64,000 nt of DNA from Mycobacterium kubicae (GTDB lineage Bacteria; Actinomycetota; Actinomycetes; Mycobacteriales; Mycobacteriaceae). This document shows positions 54,656 to 62,749 of the stretch, one piece after another; within the stretch, counting starts at the first letter, position 1, and the number at the start of each line of letters is the position of its first letter. Location of the stretch: the NCBI RefSeq assembly GCF_015689175.1, contig NZ_CP065047.1, positions 930,001 to 994,000 of the forward strand, written 5' to 3'. The notes beneath the pieces were generated by a model. It saw nothing but the letters and a program-made list of their open reading frames with translations, had not been told where the DNA came from and searched no databases. The position numbers were made by a program, and so were the translations under genes.

Positions 54656-55824
54656 CCGTCCGTCCCGGCAAGCTCGCGGGGACTGCGGACCCGGTCGACG
54701 GCCTCACGCAACCGGGCCGGGTCGGGATGCAGATAGACCTGCGACGAACTCATCGCCGCATGCCCCAGCAGGGCGGCGATCTCGTCCAGACCGGCACCGG
54801 CGTCGGCAAGGTTACTGCCGAACGCATGCCGCAGCCGATGCGGCGTCATATGCTCGATTCTGGCCCGCCGCGCGCAGGCGGTGATCAATTCATTAATCGT
54901 ATCCGGGCGCATCGGTGCGCCGATCGGCTCGCGAAACAGGTTGACCAACAACAAATCCGACTCAGCCGCCCGCGGCACCGCAAACCGCTCGAACTCGTAG
55001 ACATCGAACAGCTGAACCGCCAGAAAATCCAGCGGCACCACGCGTTGGCGACGCGATTTGGCCCACGCGCCGTTCGGATTCTCCCGCCGCACCACATGCA
55101 GGTGCGCTCGCGGGATTTCACAGCCCAGCAGACGTGAGTCGGCCAACAGGTGAACGTCCGAGCGCCGTAGGCCACACAACTCGCCGCGCCGCAGCCCGGC
55201 CCTGGCCATCAACAGCACGATCAGCCTGTCCCGCGCCGACTGGCAGGCCCGCAGCAGCGCCACGATCTCGGCATCGCTGGCCCGGTCCACCATCGCCTCT
55301 GGCTCGTGCAACCGATGCCGCGCCCGCATCCGCCAGGCCATCCGATGTTCCTCACCGCGGGCCTGCGCGGGCAGGTCACGCTCGTCGGCCAGCTCATAGA
55401 TCAACGGCATCAGCTCGCCAGGCGCCTGACCGGATGCCACCGCGTGAGCGACGAAGCCCCGCACCGCGGTCAGCACACCGTTGATCCGCCGCGCCCCACG
55501 CACCGGCTCAACGCCCGGACCAGCCAGCACCTGCCCACCCGCCACGACCTCGACACCGCTGGACTGCGGCCCCGCGTGACGCAGCCAGGTGATGAACAGC
55601 CCCAGCGCCGCCACCCCGTCATGCCAATGCCGGCCGGTGCGAACACACCAGCGCAGAAACAATGCGATGGCGCCCGCATATGACCTTGTGGTCAACTCCG
55701 AACCGTCACGGCCGAATCGGACATGCCGCAAGAACGCATCCGCTTCGGCCACCACCGCCAAATCCTCATCCAGCACCGTCCAGTACCTCGCCCCGGACGG
55801 CAACCTCACCAGAAACGCCCGCAC
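54652..55824 (-). CDS. Tyrosine recombinase/integrase, TnpA-like
   Basis: 390 residues with a full RHRHY set: R212 (AGLRRGELCGLR), H329 and R332 (TPHRLRHAFGSNLADAG), H355 (LLGHAAM) and nucleophile Y364 (SSQVYLHPD). The N-terminal 170 residues form a SAM-like core-binding domain. It is first in a three-gene operon; 137 bases separate its start from the element edge, enough for a promoter and recombination site. Apparently intact. Confidence 0.92.
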   Translation of the reverse strand: MRAFLVRLPSGARYWTVLDEDLAVVAEADAFLRHVRFGRDGSELTTRSYAGAIALFLRWCVRTGRHWHDGVAALGLFITWLRHAGPQSSGVEVVAGGQVLAGPGVEPVRGARRINGVLTAVRGFVAHAVASGQAPGELMPLIYELADERDLPAQARGEEHRMAWRMRARHRLHEPEAMVDRASDAEIVALLRACQSARDRLIVLLMARAGLRRGELCGLRRSDVHLLADSRLLGCEIPRAHLHVVRRENPNGAWAKSRRQRVVPLDFLAVQLFDVYEFERFAVPRAAESDLLLVNLFREPIGAPMRPDTINELITACARRARIEHMTPHRLRHAFGSNLADAGAGLDEIAALLGHAAMSSSQVYLHPDPARLREAVDRVRSPRELAGTDG

Positions 55825-55918
55825 CCTGATCTCCTCTCGCAGCAGGCAGCTTTACCACTACCAGCCACGAGCACCACACCCCGGGAGATCTGTTGCAGAA
55901 CCGGGCCGTGTCGCCGGT

Positions 55919-56884
55919 TTACGCAACGTCACACAACAGGGCAGCTAACCCCAGAAAATGCCGGTGGTGATTGTAGGTGTGTAGCCACGCCGGTAGAGCT
56001 GAGCGGCGGGTGCGTTCGTTGGGGTAGTGACGGGCGAAGGCCCATTCGGCGGTCATGGTGCGGTGAAAGCGCTCGATTTTGCCGTTGGTCTGAGGCCGGT
56101 AGGGGCGGGTCCGTTTAGGCACGATGTGCAGCTCAGCACAGGCGTGGCGCCAGGCATGGGAGCGGTAGCACGAGCCATTGTCGGAGAGCACACGTTGCAC
56201 CGTCACTCCGCGCACGGCGAACCAGCCCACAGCGCGGCGCAACACCGCGATCGCGGTGGCCGCAGTTTCGTCGTCGTGGATTTCGGCGTAGGCCACCCGC
56301 GAGTGGTCATCGATTACGGTGTGCACGAAGCCATGCCCCATCAATTCGTTGCGGTAACGACTGCGTTTGGTGTCGGGCATCGAACGTCGGTTCTGCCATC
56401 CTTGCGCTCGTCCCACAAATCGCCAGCCGCCGCCGTCGGGGATGTTGCCCAATTTCTTCACATCGACGTGGAGGAGCGCACCGGGGCGATCGTGTTCATA
56501 GCGACGAATGACCTCTCCAGTGCGAAGATCGATGTACGACAGGCGATTCAGTCGGCACCGCACCAGAACGGCGTGCACTGTGGAGGCCGGCATCGACAAC
56601 CGCGACGCGATCGCCAGCGGTGAGAGGCGATGTCGCCACCGCAGCTCCACGATGCGGCGCACGACCGGCGGCGGTGTGCGGTTAGGGCTGTGATGGGGTC
56701 GGCTAGAGCGATCGGTCATCCCGGCCTCGCCCATCGCCGCATACCGCACCGCCCAACGTTTAGCGGTCGGCCACGACACATGGAAATGTTCAGCGGCCCG
56801 CACGATCGGCCATCCCTCATCAACGACACGACGAGCCAGCATCAACCGACCCCGAGGCGTCAAAACAGCGTTAGCGTGGACCAC
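55919..56884 (-). pseudogene. IS481 family transposase, C-terminus displaced by insertion
   Basis: 321 residues from GTG 56884, which has AGGAGA upstream. A helix-turn-helix head (RRVVDEGWPIVRAAEHFHVSWPTAKRW) precedes the integrase core with D in LLHVDVKKLG, D in VLSDNGSCYR and E in GKIERFHRT, a complete DDE triad. After TYNHHR the family sequence stops and 14 foreign residues lead to a TAA. The missing end lies on the same strand at 51430-51502. Whether the shortened protein still works is unknown. Confidence 0.88.
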
Positions 56885-57006
56885 GAAGGTCTCCTGTTCG
56901 TTGTGGGTGCAGTGGTAGCAGCTCCACTCCACGACAGGAGACCTTCACCCATCAACGACCGCTACAGCGTGTCGTCACATCTCAACCAACGACCCTGGGC
57001 ACTACA
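55962..57006 (-). mobile_element. IS481-type element, main part with terminal repeat
   Basis: Runs from the terminal repeat at 57006 (inward TGTAGTGCCCAGG) through the transposase to the insertion point. With the 68-base piece at 51435-51502 the element would be about 1.11 kb, normal for the family. The IS110 copy on its right begins directly at 57007. Confidence 0.8.
56885..56946. promoter_or_regulatory. 12-bp inverted repeat next to IS481 transposase start
   Basis: GAAGGTCTCCTG (56885-56896) and CAGGAGACCTTC (56935-56946) are perfect complements with 38 bases between. One arm contains the ribosome site of the transposase gene, so pairing in a transcript would hide it. This could damp transposase translation. 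Confidence 0.5.
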
Positions 57007-57316
57007 GCTGATATGTAGGCACTGTTTGTCAATAGGCAGGTGAAAGCCGCCCCGGTATGGGCCGGGGCGGCTTTCGTTTGATCGGGGTCAGTCGGGCGTC
57101 GCGGCGGTCGTTGGTCAACGACGGTGGTGTCAGACTGATATACGCGGGTTGGGTACCGCAAGACGATGGTTCGGCGCGAACGGTGGCTGCTTTCTAGGGG
57201 CGGGCGTCACATCAGCATTGGTCGAATGCTGTTGTTGCTCATAGCTGTAACGCAGGTCCAGTTCGCCTACCTCACCGCCGACCGGCTGACTCCGATCAAG
57301 CTTCGGGCGGCTGCGC
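57007..57316 (-). ncRNA. Candidate bridge/seek guide RNA region, right IS110 copy
   Basis: Inverted duplicate of 51125-51434. The 14-bp hairpin is at 57042-57075 and the long-range pairing arms at 57078-57091 and 57286-57299. No credible gene lies inside; a short open frame at 57166-57408 is antisense to the transposase end and present equally in the left copy. Confidence 0.55.
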
Positions 57317-58399
57317 TTATGTCAGCGTGGCCAGCGACCAACACCAACCGGCCAGTTGACGAGCGACCGCGACGTTGGCCACGACGTGGGGCTTCTTGCG
57401 CTCATTGAACCGGCACCACTGCTGATGTAAACGGCGGTTTCCGGCGTGCCCGCGGTCCTTGAGCGCTGGGTCGACCTTGGCCCATCGGGCCCGCATCGTC
57501 GGACCGGGGGTGCGGTAGCCGGCGCGGTGGTGCCAGGCCGATTCGATCAGCAGTCTGCGGACGTGGGCGTTGCCAGCCTTGGTGATCGAACCCTGGACCC
57601 GTGAAGTCCCCGAGGAGTACTCGGTGGGCACCAGACCGACGTAGGCGCCGATCGAGGCACCGGTGAATCGGGTCCAGTCCCCGATTTCTACGGCTAAGGC
57701 CAGACCAGTCAACGCCGAGATCCCGCGTAGGCAGCCCAGCCGGTTGACCGGATCGGCCCAGCGCGGTGAGGCCGCGACCATGACGATCTGCTCGTCGAGA
57801 CGGTTCCTGGCCGCGGTAGCGGTGAGCACCGCGTCAAAGTGATGATCAAACGCCGCCGCGGTGTGGACATCGTCGAATCGTTGGCGCCTAAGCCACGTTT
57901 CGTGCACTCCGGTCCAGGCCTGACCACCTGAGTAGACCCGGCCTTGGCGCAGCAACAGCTTCGACAACCGGTGCCGAACACGCATCAGATCCGCACGGGC
58001 GTCCTCGCGAGCACGAACCAAATCTCGCACCGCCTCGACCTCAACGTCGGGCACCGTAACCGCAGTGATCTCATCCAACCGCAGCAACCTGGTCAGATGC
58101 GCAGCATCACGAGCATCGGTCTTGACCCGATCCCCGGCCGGGCGGATCAGCTTCGATGGCGCGGCGACCACGCAGTCGATCTGGGCATCCGCTAGAGCTC
58201 GTGCCAGACCAAACCCCGTTGGCCCGGCCTCATAGGCCACTCGCACCGGGCCTCGCAACCGGTGCAACCAATCCAAGATCTCACCGTGATCAGGACACAA
58301 CCGCGCCCGTTCGACTCGACCCGTCTGTTCATCGACGGCATGAGCAACCACCGAAAGCGCGTGCACGTCCAACCCGACACTCGTACCGTTGAAACTCAC
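57317..58399 (-). CDS. IS110 family transposase (DEDD serine recombinase), right copy
   Basis: 360 residues from GTG 58399, identical in sequence to the left-copy transposase at 50042-51124 and with the same AGGAGG ribosome site. All DEDD residues and the serine motif are kept. Two intact identical copies imply a recent second insertion or ongoing gene conversion. Both could act on both arms. Confidence 0.93.
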   Translation of the reverse strand: MSFNGTSVGLDVHALSVVAHAVDEQTGRVERARLCPDHGEILDWLHRLRGPVRVAYEAGPTGFGLARALADAQIDCVVAAPSKLIRPAGDRVKTDARDAAHLTRLLRLDEITAVTVPDVEVEAVRDLVRAREDARADLMRVRHRLSKLLLRQGRVYSGGQAWTGVHETWLRRQRFDDVHTAAAFDHHFDAVLTATAARNRLDEQIVMVAASPRWADPVNRLGCLRGISALTGLALAVEIGDWTRFTGASIGAYVGLVPTEYSSGTSRVQGSITKAGNAHVRRLLIESAWHHRAGYRTPGPTMRARWAKVDPALKDRGHAGNRRLHQQWCRFNERKKPHVVANVAVARQLAGWCWSLATLT

Positions 58400-58515
58400 C
58401 GGAGGCCTCCTGATCTGCAACTGTGGCTCTACCCGTGCGAGTGTTCACCCGACACCGGCAACCCACGTCCGATTGCAGCCCGAGGCCTTCGGCCTCGAGT
58501 CAGCCTCCATACCGT

Positions 58516-59367
58516 CTAGCCCTGCGCCAACTCGGAGACGGGCTGCCACTGCTCCCAGGTGCGCAGCCGGCTTTCGTAGTCGTCCTTGGCCAGCTGCAGC
58601 GGGCCGGAGCCGAAGAACACCCGCAGCGGCGGTTCGTCGGCGTCGACGACCTTGAGCAGCGCGGTCGCCGACGCCGCCGGGTCCCCCGGCTTGGCCCAGC
58701 GCTGATTGCGCCATTCGTCCTGCTTGGCGTGCACTTCTGCGTAGTCGGGCAAACGCTCGGCGCGCTTGGACGACGACCCGCTCCAGTCGGTGGAGAACCC
58801 GCCCGGCTCGATCAGCGTGACGTGCACGCCGAAGTCGGCCACCTCCTGCGCGAGCGCCTGGGAGAAGCCCTCCAGCGCCCACTTGGACGCGTGGTAGATG
58901 CCGACGTCGGGGAAGGCGGAGATCCCGCCGATCGAGGACACCTGGATGATGTGCCCACTGCGCTGCGCGCGCAGGTAGGGCAACGCGGCCTGGGTGATCC
59001 ACAACGCGCCGAAGACGTTGGTTTCGATCTGATCGCGCGCCTCCTGCTCGGAGAGCTCCTCGATGAAACCGAACTGGCCGTAGCCGGCGTTGTTGACGAC
59101 GATGTCCAGCCGCCCGAAGTGGTCGTGGGCCTGCTTGACCGCCGCGAAATCCGCTGCCCGATCGGTGACGTCCAACTGGATGGGCAGGATCGCCTCGCCG
59201 AACCGCTCGACCAGGTCGTCCAACGTTGCGGTGTTGCGTGCCGTGGCGGCGACCTGGTCGCCCCGCTGCAGTGCGGCGATCGTCCACTCGCGCCCGAAAC
59301 CGCGTGATGTACCGGTGATGAACCAAACTTTTCCGCTCACGTGCTCTTGCAACGCATGCGGCGACAT
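58516..59367 (-). CDS. Short-chain dehydrogenase/reductase
   Basis: 283 residues from ATG 59367 (GGGAATGAG upstream); an in-frame upstream extension would overlap menG. Motifs: [13 protein letters not shown] (NADP loop), [31 protein letters not shown] (Ser, Tyr, Lys). The classical SDR type with a C-terminal extension. The last codons run to the edge of the mobile-element stack and its TAG is formed by the CTAG at 58516-58519. The gene appears intact. Divergent from menG. Confidence 0.88.
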   Translation of the reverse strand: MSPHALQEHVSGKVWFITGTSRGFGREWTIAALQRGDQVAATARNTATLDDLVERFGEAILPIQLDVTDRAADFAAVKQAHDHFGRLDIVVNNAGYGQFGFIEELSEQEARDQIETNVFGALWITQAALPYLRAQRSGHIIQVSSIGGISAFPDVGIYHASKWALEGFSQALAQEVADFGVHVTLIEPGGFSTDWSGSSSKRAERLPDYAEVHAKQDEWRNQRWAKPGDPAASATALLKVVDADEPPLRVFFGSGPLQLAKDDYESRLRTWEQWQPVSELAQG

Positions 59368-59395
59368 CTCATTCCCAGCAGGTAGCGTCGACACC

Positions 59396-60088
59396 GTGAG
59401 CCGCGCCGCCCTCGACAAGGACCCCCGGGACGTCGCGTCGATGTTCGACGGTGTCGCCCGACGCTACGACGTGACCAACACCGTGCTCTCGCTGGGCCGC
59501 GACCGGCACTGGCGACAAGCCACCCGCGCCGCGTTGCAGGTCCGGTCGGGACACAAGGTGCTCGACCTGGCCGCCGGTACCGCGGTGTCGACCGTCGAGC
59601 TGCAGAAATCCGGGGCCTGGTGCGTGGCGACGGACTTCTCCGTCGGGATGCTCGCGGCCGGTGCCGCGCGGCAGGTGCCCAAGGTGGCCGGCGACGCCAC
59701 CAAGCTGCCGTTCGCCGACGAGGTCTTCGACGCGGTCACCATCAGCTTCGGCCTGCGCAACGTCGCCGACCAGCAGGCGGCGCTGCGCGAAATGGCCCGG
59801 GTGACCCGGCCCGGTGGGCGGCTGGTGGTGTGCGAGTTCTCAACTCCCACAAGCAGATTGTTCGCCACCGCCTATAAGGAATACCTGATGCAGGCGTTGC
59901 CGAGGATGGCCGAGGCGGTGTCCAGCAATCCCGAGGCATACGTGTACCTCGCCGAATCGATCCGGGCCTGGCCGGACCAAGCGACGCTGGCGCACGAGAT
60001 TTCGCGGGCCGGGTGGGCAGCGGTGCGGTGGCGCAACCTCACCGGAGGCATCGTGGCCCTGCACGCGGGCTACAAACCCTTGCGCTGA
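59396..60088 (+). CDS. menG: Demethylmenaquinone methyltransferase
   Basis: 230 residues from GTG 59396 (M. tuberculosis calls the gene menH or ubiE). SAM-dependent class I fold: [16 protein letters not shown] (motif I), [20 protein letters not shown] (UbiE signature) and [16 protein letters not shown]. It makes the last step of menaquinone synthesis after MenA. In M. tuberculosis it follows mgtA directly; here the SDR gene and the mobile stack intervene. Confidence 0.94.
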   Translation: MSRAALDKDPRDVASMFDGVARRYDVTNTVLSLGRDRHWRQATRAALQVRSGHKVLDLAAGTAVSTVELQKSGAWCVATDFSVGMLAAGAARQVPKVAGDATKLPFADEVFDAVTISFGLRNVADQQAALREMARVTRPGGRLVVCEFSTPTSRLFATAYKEYLMQALPRMAEAVSSNPEAYVYLAESIRAWPDQATLAHEISRAGWAAVRWRNLTGGIVALHAGYKPLR

Positions 60089-60095
60089 AACTGGC

Positions 60096-60434
60096 TTACG
60101 ACGTGCCCGCCCGCTGCAGGAAGCCCGCCGCTTCCGGGCAGTAGTGGTCGATCGCCGCCCCCAAGAATTGGAAGGCCTGCCCCTGGGTGGTGCCACGCGG
60201 CAGGTTGTGCTGGATGAACGTCGCGGACTTGTACGCGTCGCCGTCCACCCCGCGACCGACCCGCTCGCAGCTGATCTTTGCCAGCCAGGCGTTGTAGTCC
60301 TGCGGGCCGTAGATGCCGTAGCCGTTGAGCGTCCTGTTGAAGACCTGGTCGTAGTCGTCGGCCTGCGCCGGAGCGGCTAACGCAATGGTGGCGGCTGCCA
60401 GGGCGACGCCGGCAGCCAAGCTCGTCCCCTTCAT
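60096..60434 (-). CDS. DUF732 secreted protein (Rv0559c-like)
   Basis: 112 residues from ATG 60434. A clear signal peptide (MKGTSLAAGVALAAATIALAAPAQA) is cleaved before DDYDQ. The mature helical domain has two cysteines (KISCERV and DHYCPEA) that probably form a disulfide, as in DUF732 proteins of mycobacteria. Length equals Rv0559c, which is co-induced with its neighbour Rv0560c by salicylate. It lies 8 bases after the methyltransferase gene. Confidence 0.9.
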   Translation of the reverse strand: MKGTSLAAGVALAAATIALAAPAQADDYDQVFNRTLNGYGIYGPQDYNAWLAKISCERVGRGVDGDAYKSATFIQHNLPRGTTQGQAFQFLGAAIDHYCPEAAGFLQRAGTS

Positions 60435-60442
60435 TAGCCAGA

Positions 60443-61177
<735 letters not shown>

Positions 61178-61192
61178 TCACCCCGGAGCTCG

Positions 61193-61510
61193 CTAGGCGC
61201 CTGCTCCCGACTCCGCGATCAGGGCCAGATAACGCATCACCGGAGGCGGCTGCGTCTGCACGGCAACAGGTTTGGACATACGACCGTCGGCAAACGCCGC
61301 ACGCAAGTTGGTCCGCGCCGTGTCGACGTCGGTGTCGATCTCGTAGAGCGTGATGAACGAGTCGCCGTCGGTTGCCCAGCGGCGTGCCGACACGAAACCA
61401 TCGACCGTCAACATCTCCGGCACGTGAACGTCGTCATGCCAATGGTGGTACTCGTCGGCAACGTCGGGTGATTCCGGCTTGCTCTCGACGAACAACAGCG
61501 ACTTGGTCAT
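61193..61510 (-). CDS. Small protein with dimeric alpha-beta-barrel look, last gene of oxygenase operon
   Basis: 105 residues. EYHHWHDDVHVPEMLTVDGFVSARRW resembles the YxxWHxxxHxPxxxxxxG pattern of EthD/DUF1330-type ferredoxin-like barrels, with several His that could bind metal or substrate. The gene starts 24 bases after the TauD-type dioxygenase. No function can be assigned. The ribosome site AGGAAAG is visible upstream. Confidence 0.72.
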   Translation of the reverse strand: MTKSLLFVESKPESPDVADEYHHWHDDVHVPEMLTVDGFVSARRWATDGDSFITLYEIDTDVDTARTNLRAAFADGRMSKPVAVQTQPPPVMRYLALIAESGAGA

Positions 61511-61534
61511 TGAGCCTTTCCTGTCCTGGGGTGT

Positions 61535-62380
61535 TTACTTGATCGGCTCGTCGCCGAGCACGGTGGTGCGCAGCATCTCTCGGGCGGAGTTCGGGTCGTA
61601 TGGGGCCGCGCGGTGCAGGACGCCGCGGTTGTCCCAGATGACCATGTCACCGACCGACCAGGAATGGCTGTACACCTTGTCGGGCACGGTGGCGCGTTGC
61701 AGCAGGTCGTCGAGCAAGGCGCGGCCCGCCGCGAGGTCCATGCCGACGACGTAGTCGGCCGAAGCGCCGAGCACCAGGGATTTGCGGCCGGTGGCGTGGG
61801 TCCACACCAGCGGATGTTCGTGCGTGCGACGAGAGCGCCAGCGGGCCAGCACTTCCGGGGTGGGGTCAGGGGTGACCCGCCGCTGCGACGCTTCCAGGGA
61901 GTGCACCACGCGCAACGTGGCGAATCGTTGCTTCTCCTCGTCGGACAGGTCGTCGTAGGCGGCGTAGGAGTTCGCGAATTCCGTTTCACCGCCCGATTCG
62001 GCGACCTGCACGGCCGACAGGGCCGTGGCCTTCTGCGGGACTTCGTTCCCGGTCGGGGTGCACCCGTCGATATGCCAGTCGAAGGTTGCTTTCAGATAGT
62101 CCGCAGAGGAATTCTTCGACTTGTCCAGCGTGATCGGATAGATGCCGGCCACCGGGTGATGCCCGTCGGAGGAGTGGTCGATCTCCCCAAGGTGGCGGCA
62201 GAAGGCCACCTGGGCTTCCGGGTCCAGGTGCAGGCCCCGGAAGACCAGAACACCGTTGTCTTCCAACGCATCCAGAATGGCTTTGCCGACGGTATCCCCG
62301 CCGACCAGGTGCGCCGGGTCCAATCCGCTGACTTCCGCGCCGACGGACTCGCTGAGCTTGGTGATGGTCAACAGACCCAT
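61535..62380 (-). CDS. TauD/TfdA family 2-oxoglutarate-dependent dioxygenase
   Basis: 281 residues. The iron facial triad is in FDWHIDGCTP (HxD, about 98-100) and DNRGVLHRA (distal His about 255), and the 2-oxoglutarate-binding Arg is likely in NSAREMLRTTVLG. The fold otherwise matches TauD. Family members hydroxylate taurine, herbicides or small acids. Its operon with a Rieske oxygenase points to stepwise oxidation of one organic substrate, which is inference. Start ATG 62380 has GGAAGG upstream. Confidence 0.88.
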   Translation of the reverse strand: MGLLTITKLSESVGAEVSGLDPAHLVGGDTVGKAILDALEDNGVLVFRGLHLDPEAQVAFCRHLGEIDHSSDGHHPVAGIYPITLDKSKNSSADYLKATFDWHIDGCTPTGNEVPQKATALSAVQVAESGGETEFANSYAAYDDLSDEEKQRFATLRVVHSLEASQRRVTPDPTPEVLARWRSRRTHEHPLVWTHATGRKSLVLGASADYVVGMDLAAGRALLDDLLQRATVPDKVYSHSWSVGDMVIWDNRGVLHRAAPYDPNSAREMLRTTVLGDEPIK

Positions 62381-62412
62381 GATTGTCCTTCCTCAGACCA
62401 GGAGGTGCGCGC

Positions 62413-62748
62413 TCACGGCGCCGGTTCGACGGTACGGATCATGACCGCGTCGGCGGAGTCGGTGGGGGTGGGCTGATGCATGATCTCGACCGCCATGGCG
62501 ACCATGATCAGCGAATAGATCAGGTGCAGCAGGTTGGTCGCATCCTCGGGCAGGTCGTCGAGCGGGAACTTGTCGCAATACTCGATGGCCTCTTCCAGGC
62601 GCGGGAAGAATGCATCGTGGAACTCGTGCATCTCAGGCATGGTGCTGGCCAGACGTCTGTTCCAGCGCTCGGTCTCGGTGGCCAAGCACCAGACTTGCGC
62701 GTAGCTCTCCAGTTCCCCAAAAGCGCTGGGCAGCAATGGCTCTGCCAT
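62413..62748 (-). CDS. Uncharacterised helical protein of oxygenase operon
   Basis: 111 residues from ATG 62748, one base after the Rieske gene stop. Largely alpha-helical and acidic: FGELESYAQVWCLATETERWNRR, then EMHEFHDAFFPRLEEAIEYC and a hydrophobic helix LLHLIYSLIMVAMAVEIM. Several His/Glu pairs (EMHEFHD) might bind metal. I recognise no family. Tight spacing suggests it works with the Rieske protein. Confidence 0.72.
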   Translation of the reverse strand: MAEPLLPSAFGELESYAQVWCLATETERWNRRLASTMPEMHEFHDAFFPRLEEAIEYCDKFPLDDLPEDATNLLHLIYSLIMVAMAVEIMHQPTPTDSADAVMIRTVEPAP

Positions 62749-62749
62749 G

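Larger units (their letters stand above)
51503..55961 (-). mobile_element. Tn554-like unit: two tyrosine recombinases plus DUF6262-type protein, no cargo
   Basis: About 4.46 kb inserted into the 3' part of the IS481 transposase gene. The host gene resumes on either side with CGG common to both junctions (51500-51502 and 55962-55964). It holds three genes, tnpA-tnpB-tnpC-like, on the minus strand, overlapping by 4 bases each, 136 bases from one end and 112 from the other. No resistance or other passenger gene is present. I see no clear terminal inverted repeats, as expected for Tn554-type elements. Confidence 0.8.
57007..58515 (-). mobile_element. IS110/IS1111-type insertion sequence, right copy
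   Basis: Mirror image of 49926-51434 with no difference found by eye. The encoded transposases are the same length and sequence. The two copies face outward-to-inward in opposite directions, bracketing the IS481 element so that its terminal repeats touch each copy. The outer edge is followed by CTAG (58516-58519), which also supplies the stop codon of the SDR gene. Confidence 0.85.

Noticed and set aside
57166..57408. 80-codon frame in both IS110 copies (also at 51033-51275)
   Set aside because: Half antisense to the transposase end and half in the structured tail; more likely structured RNA than protein.
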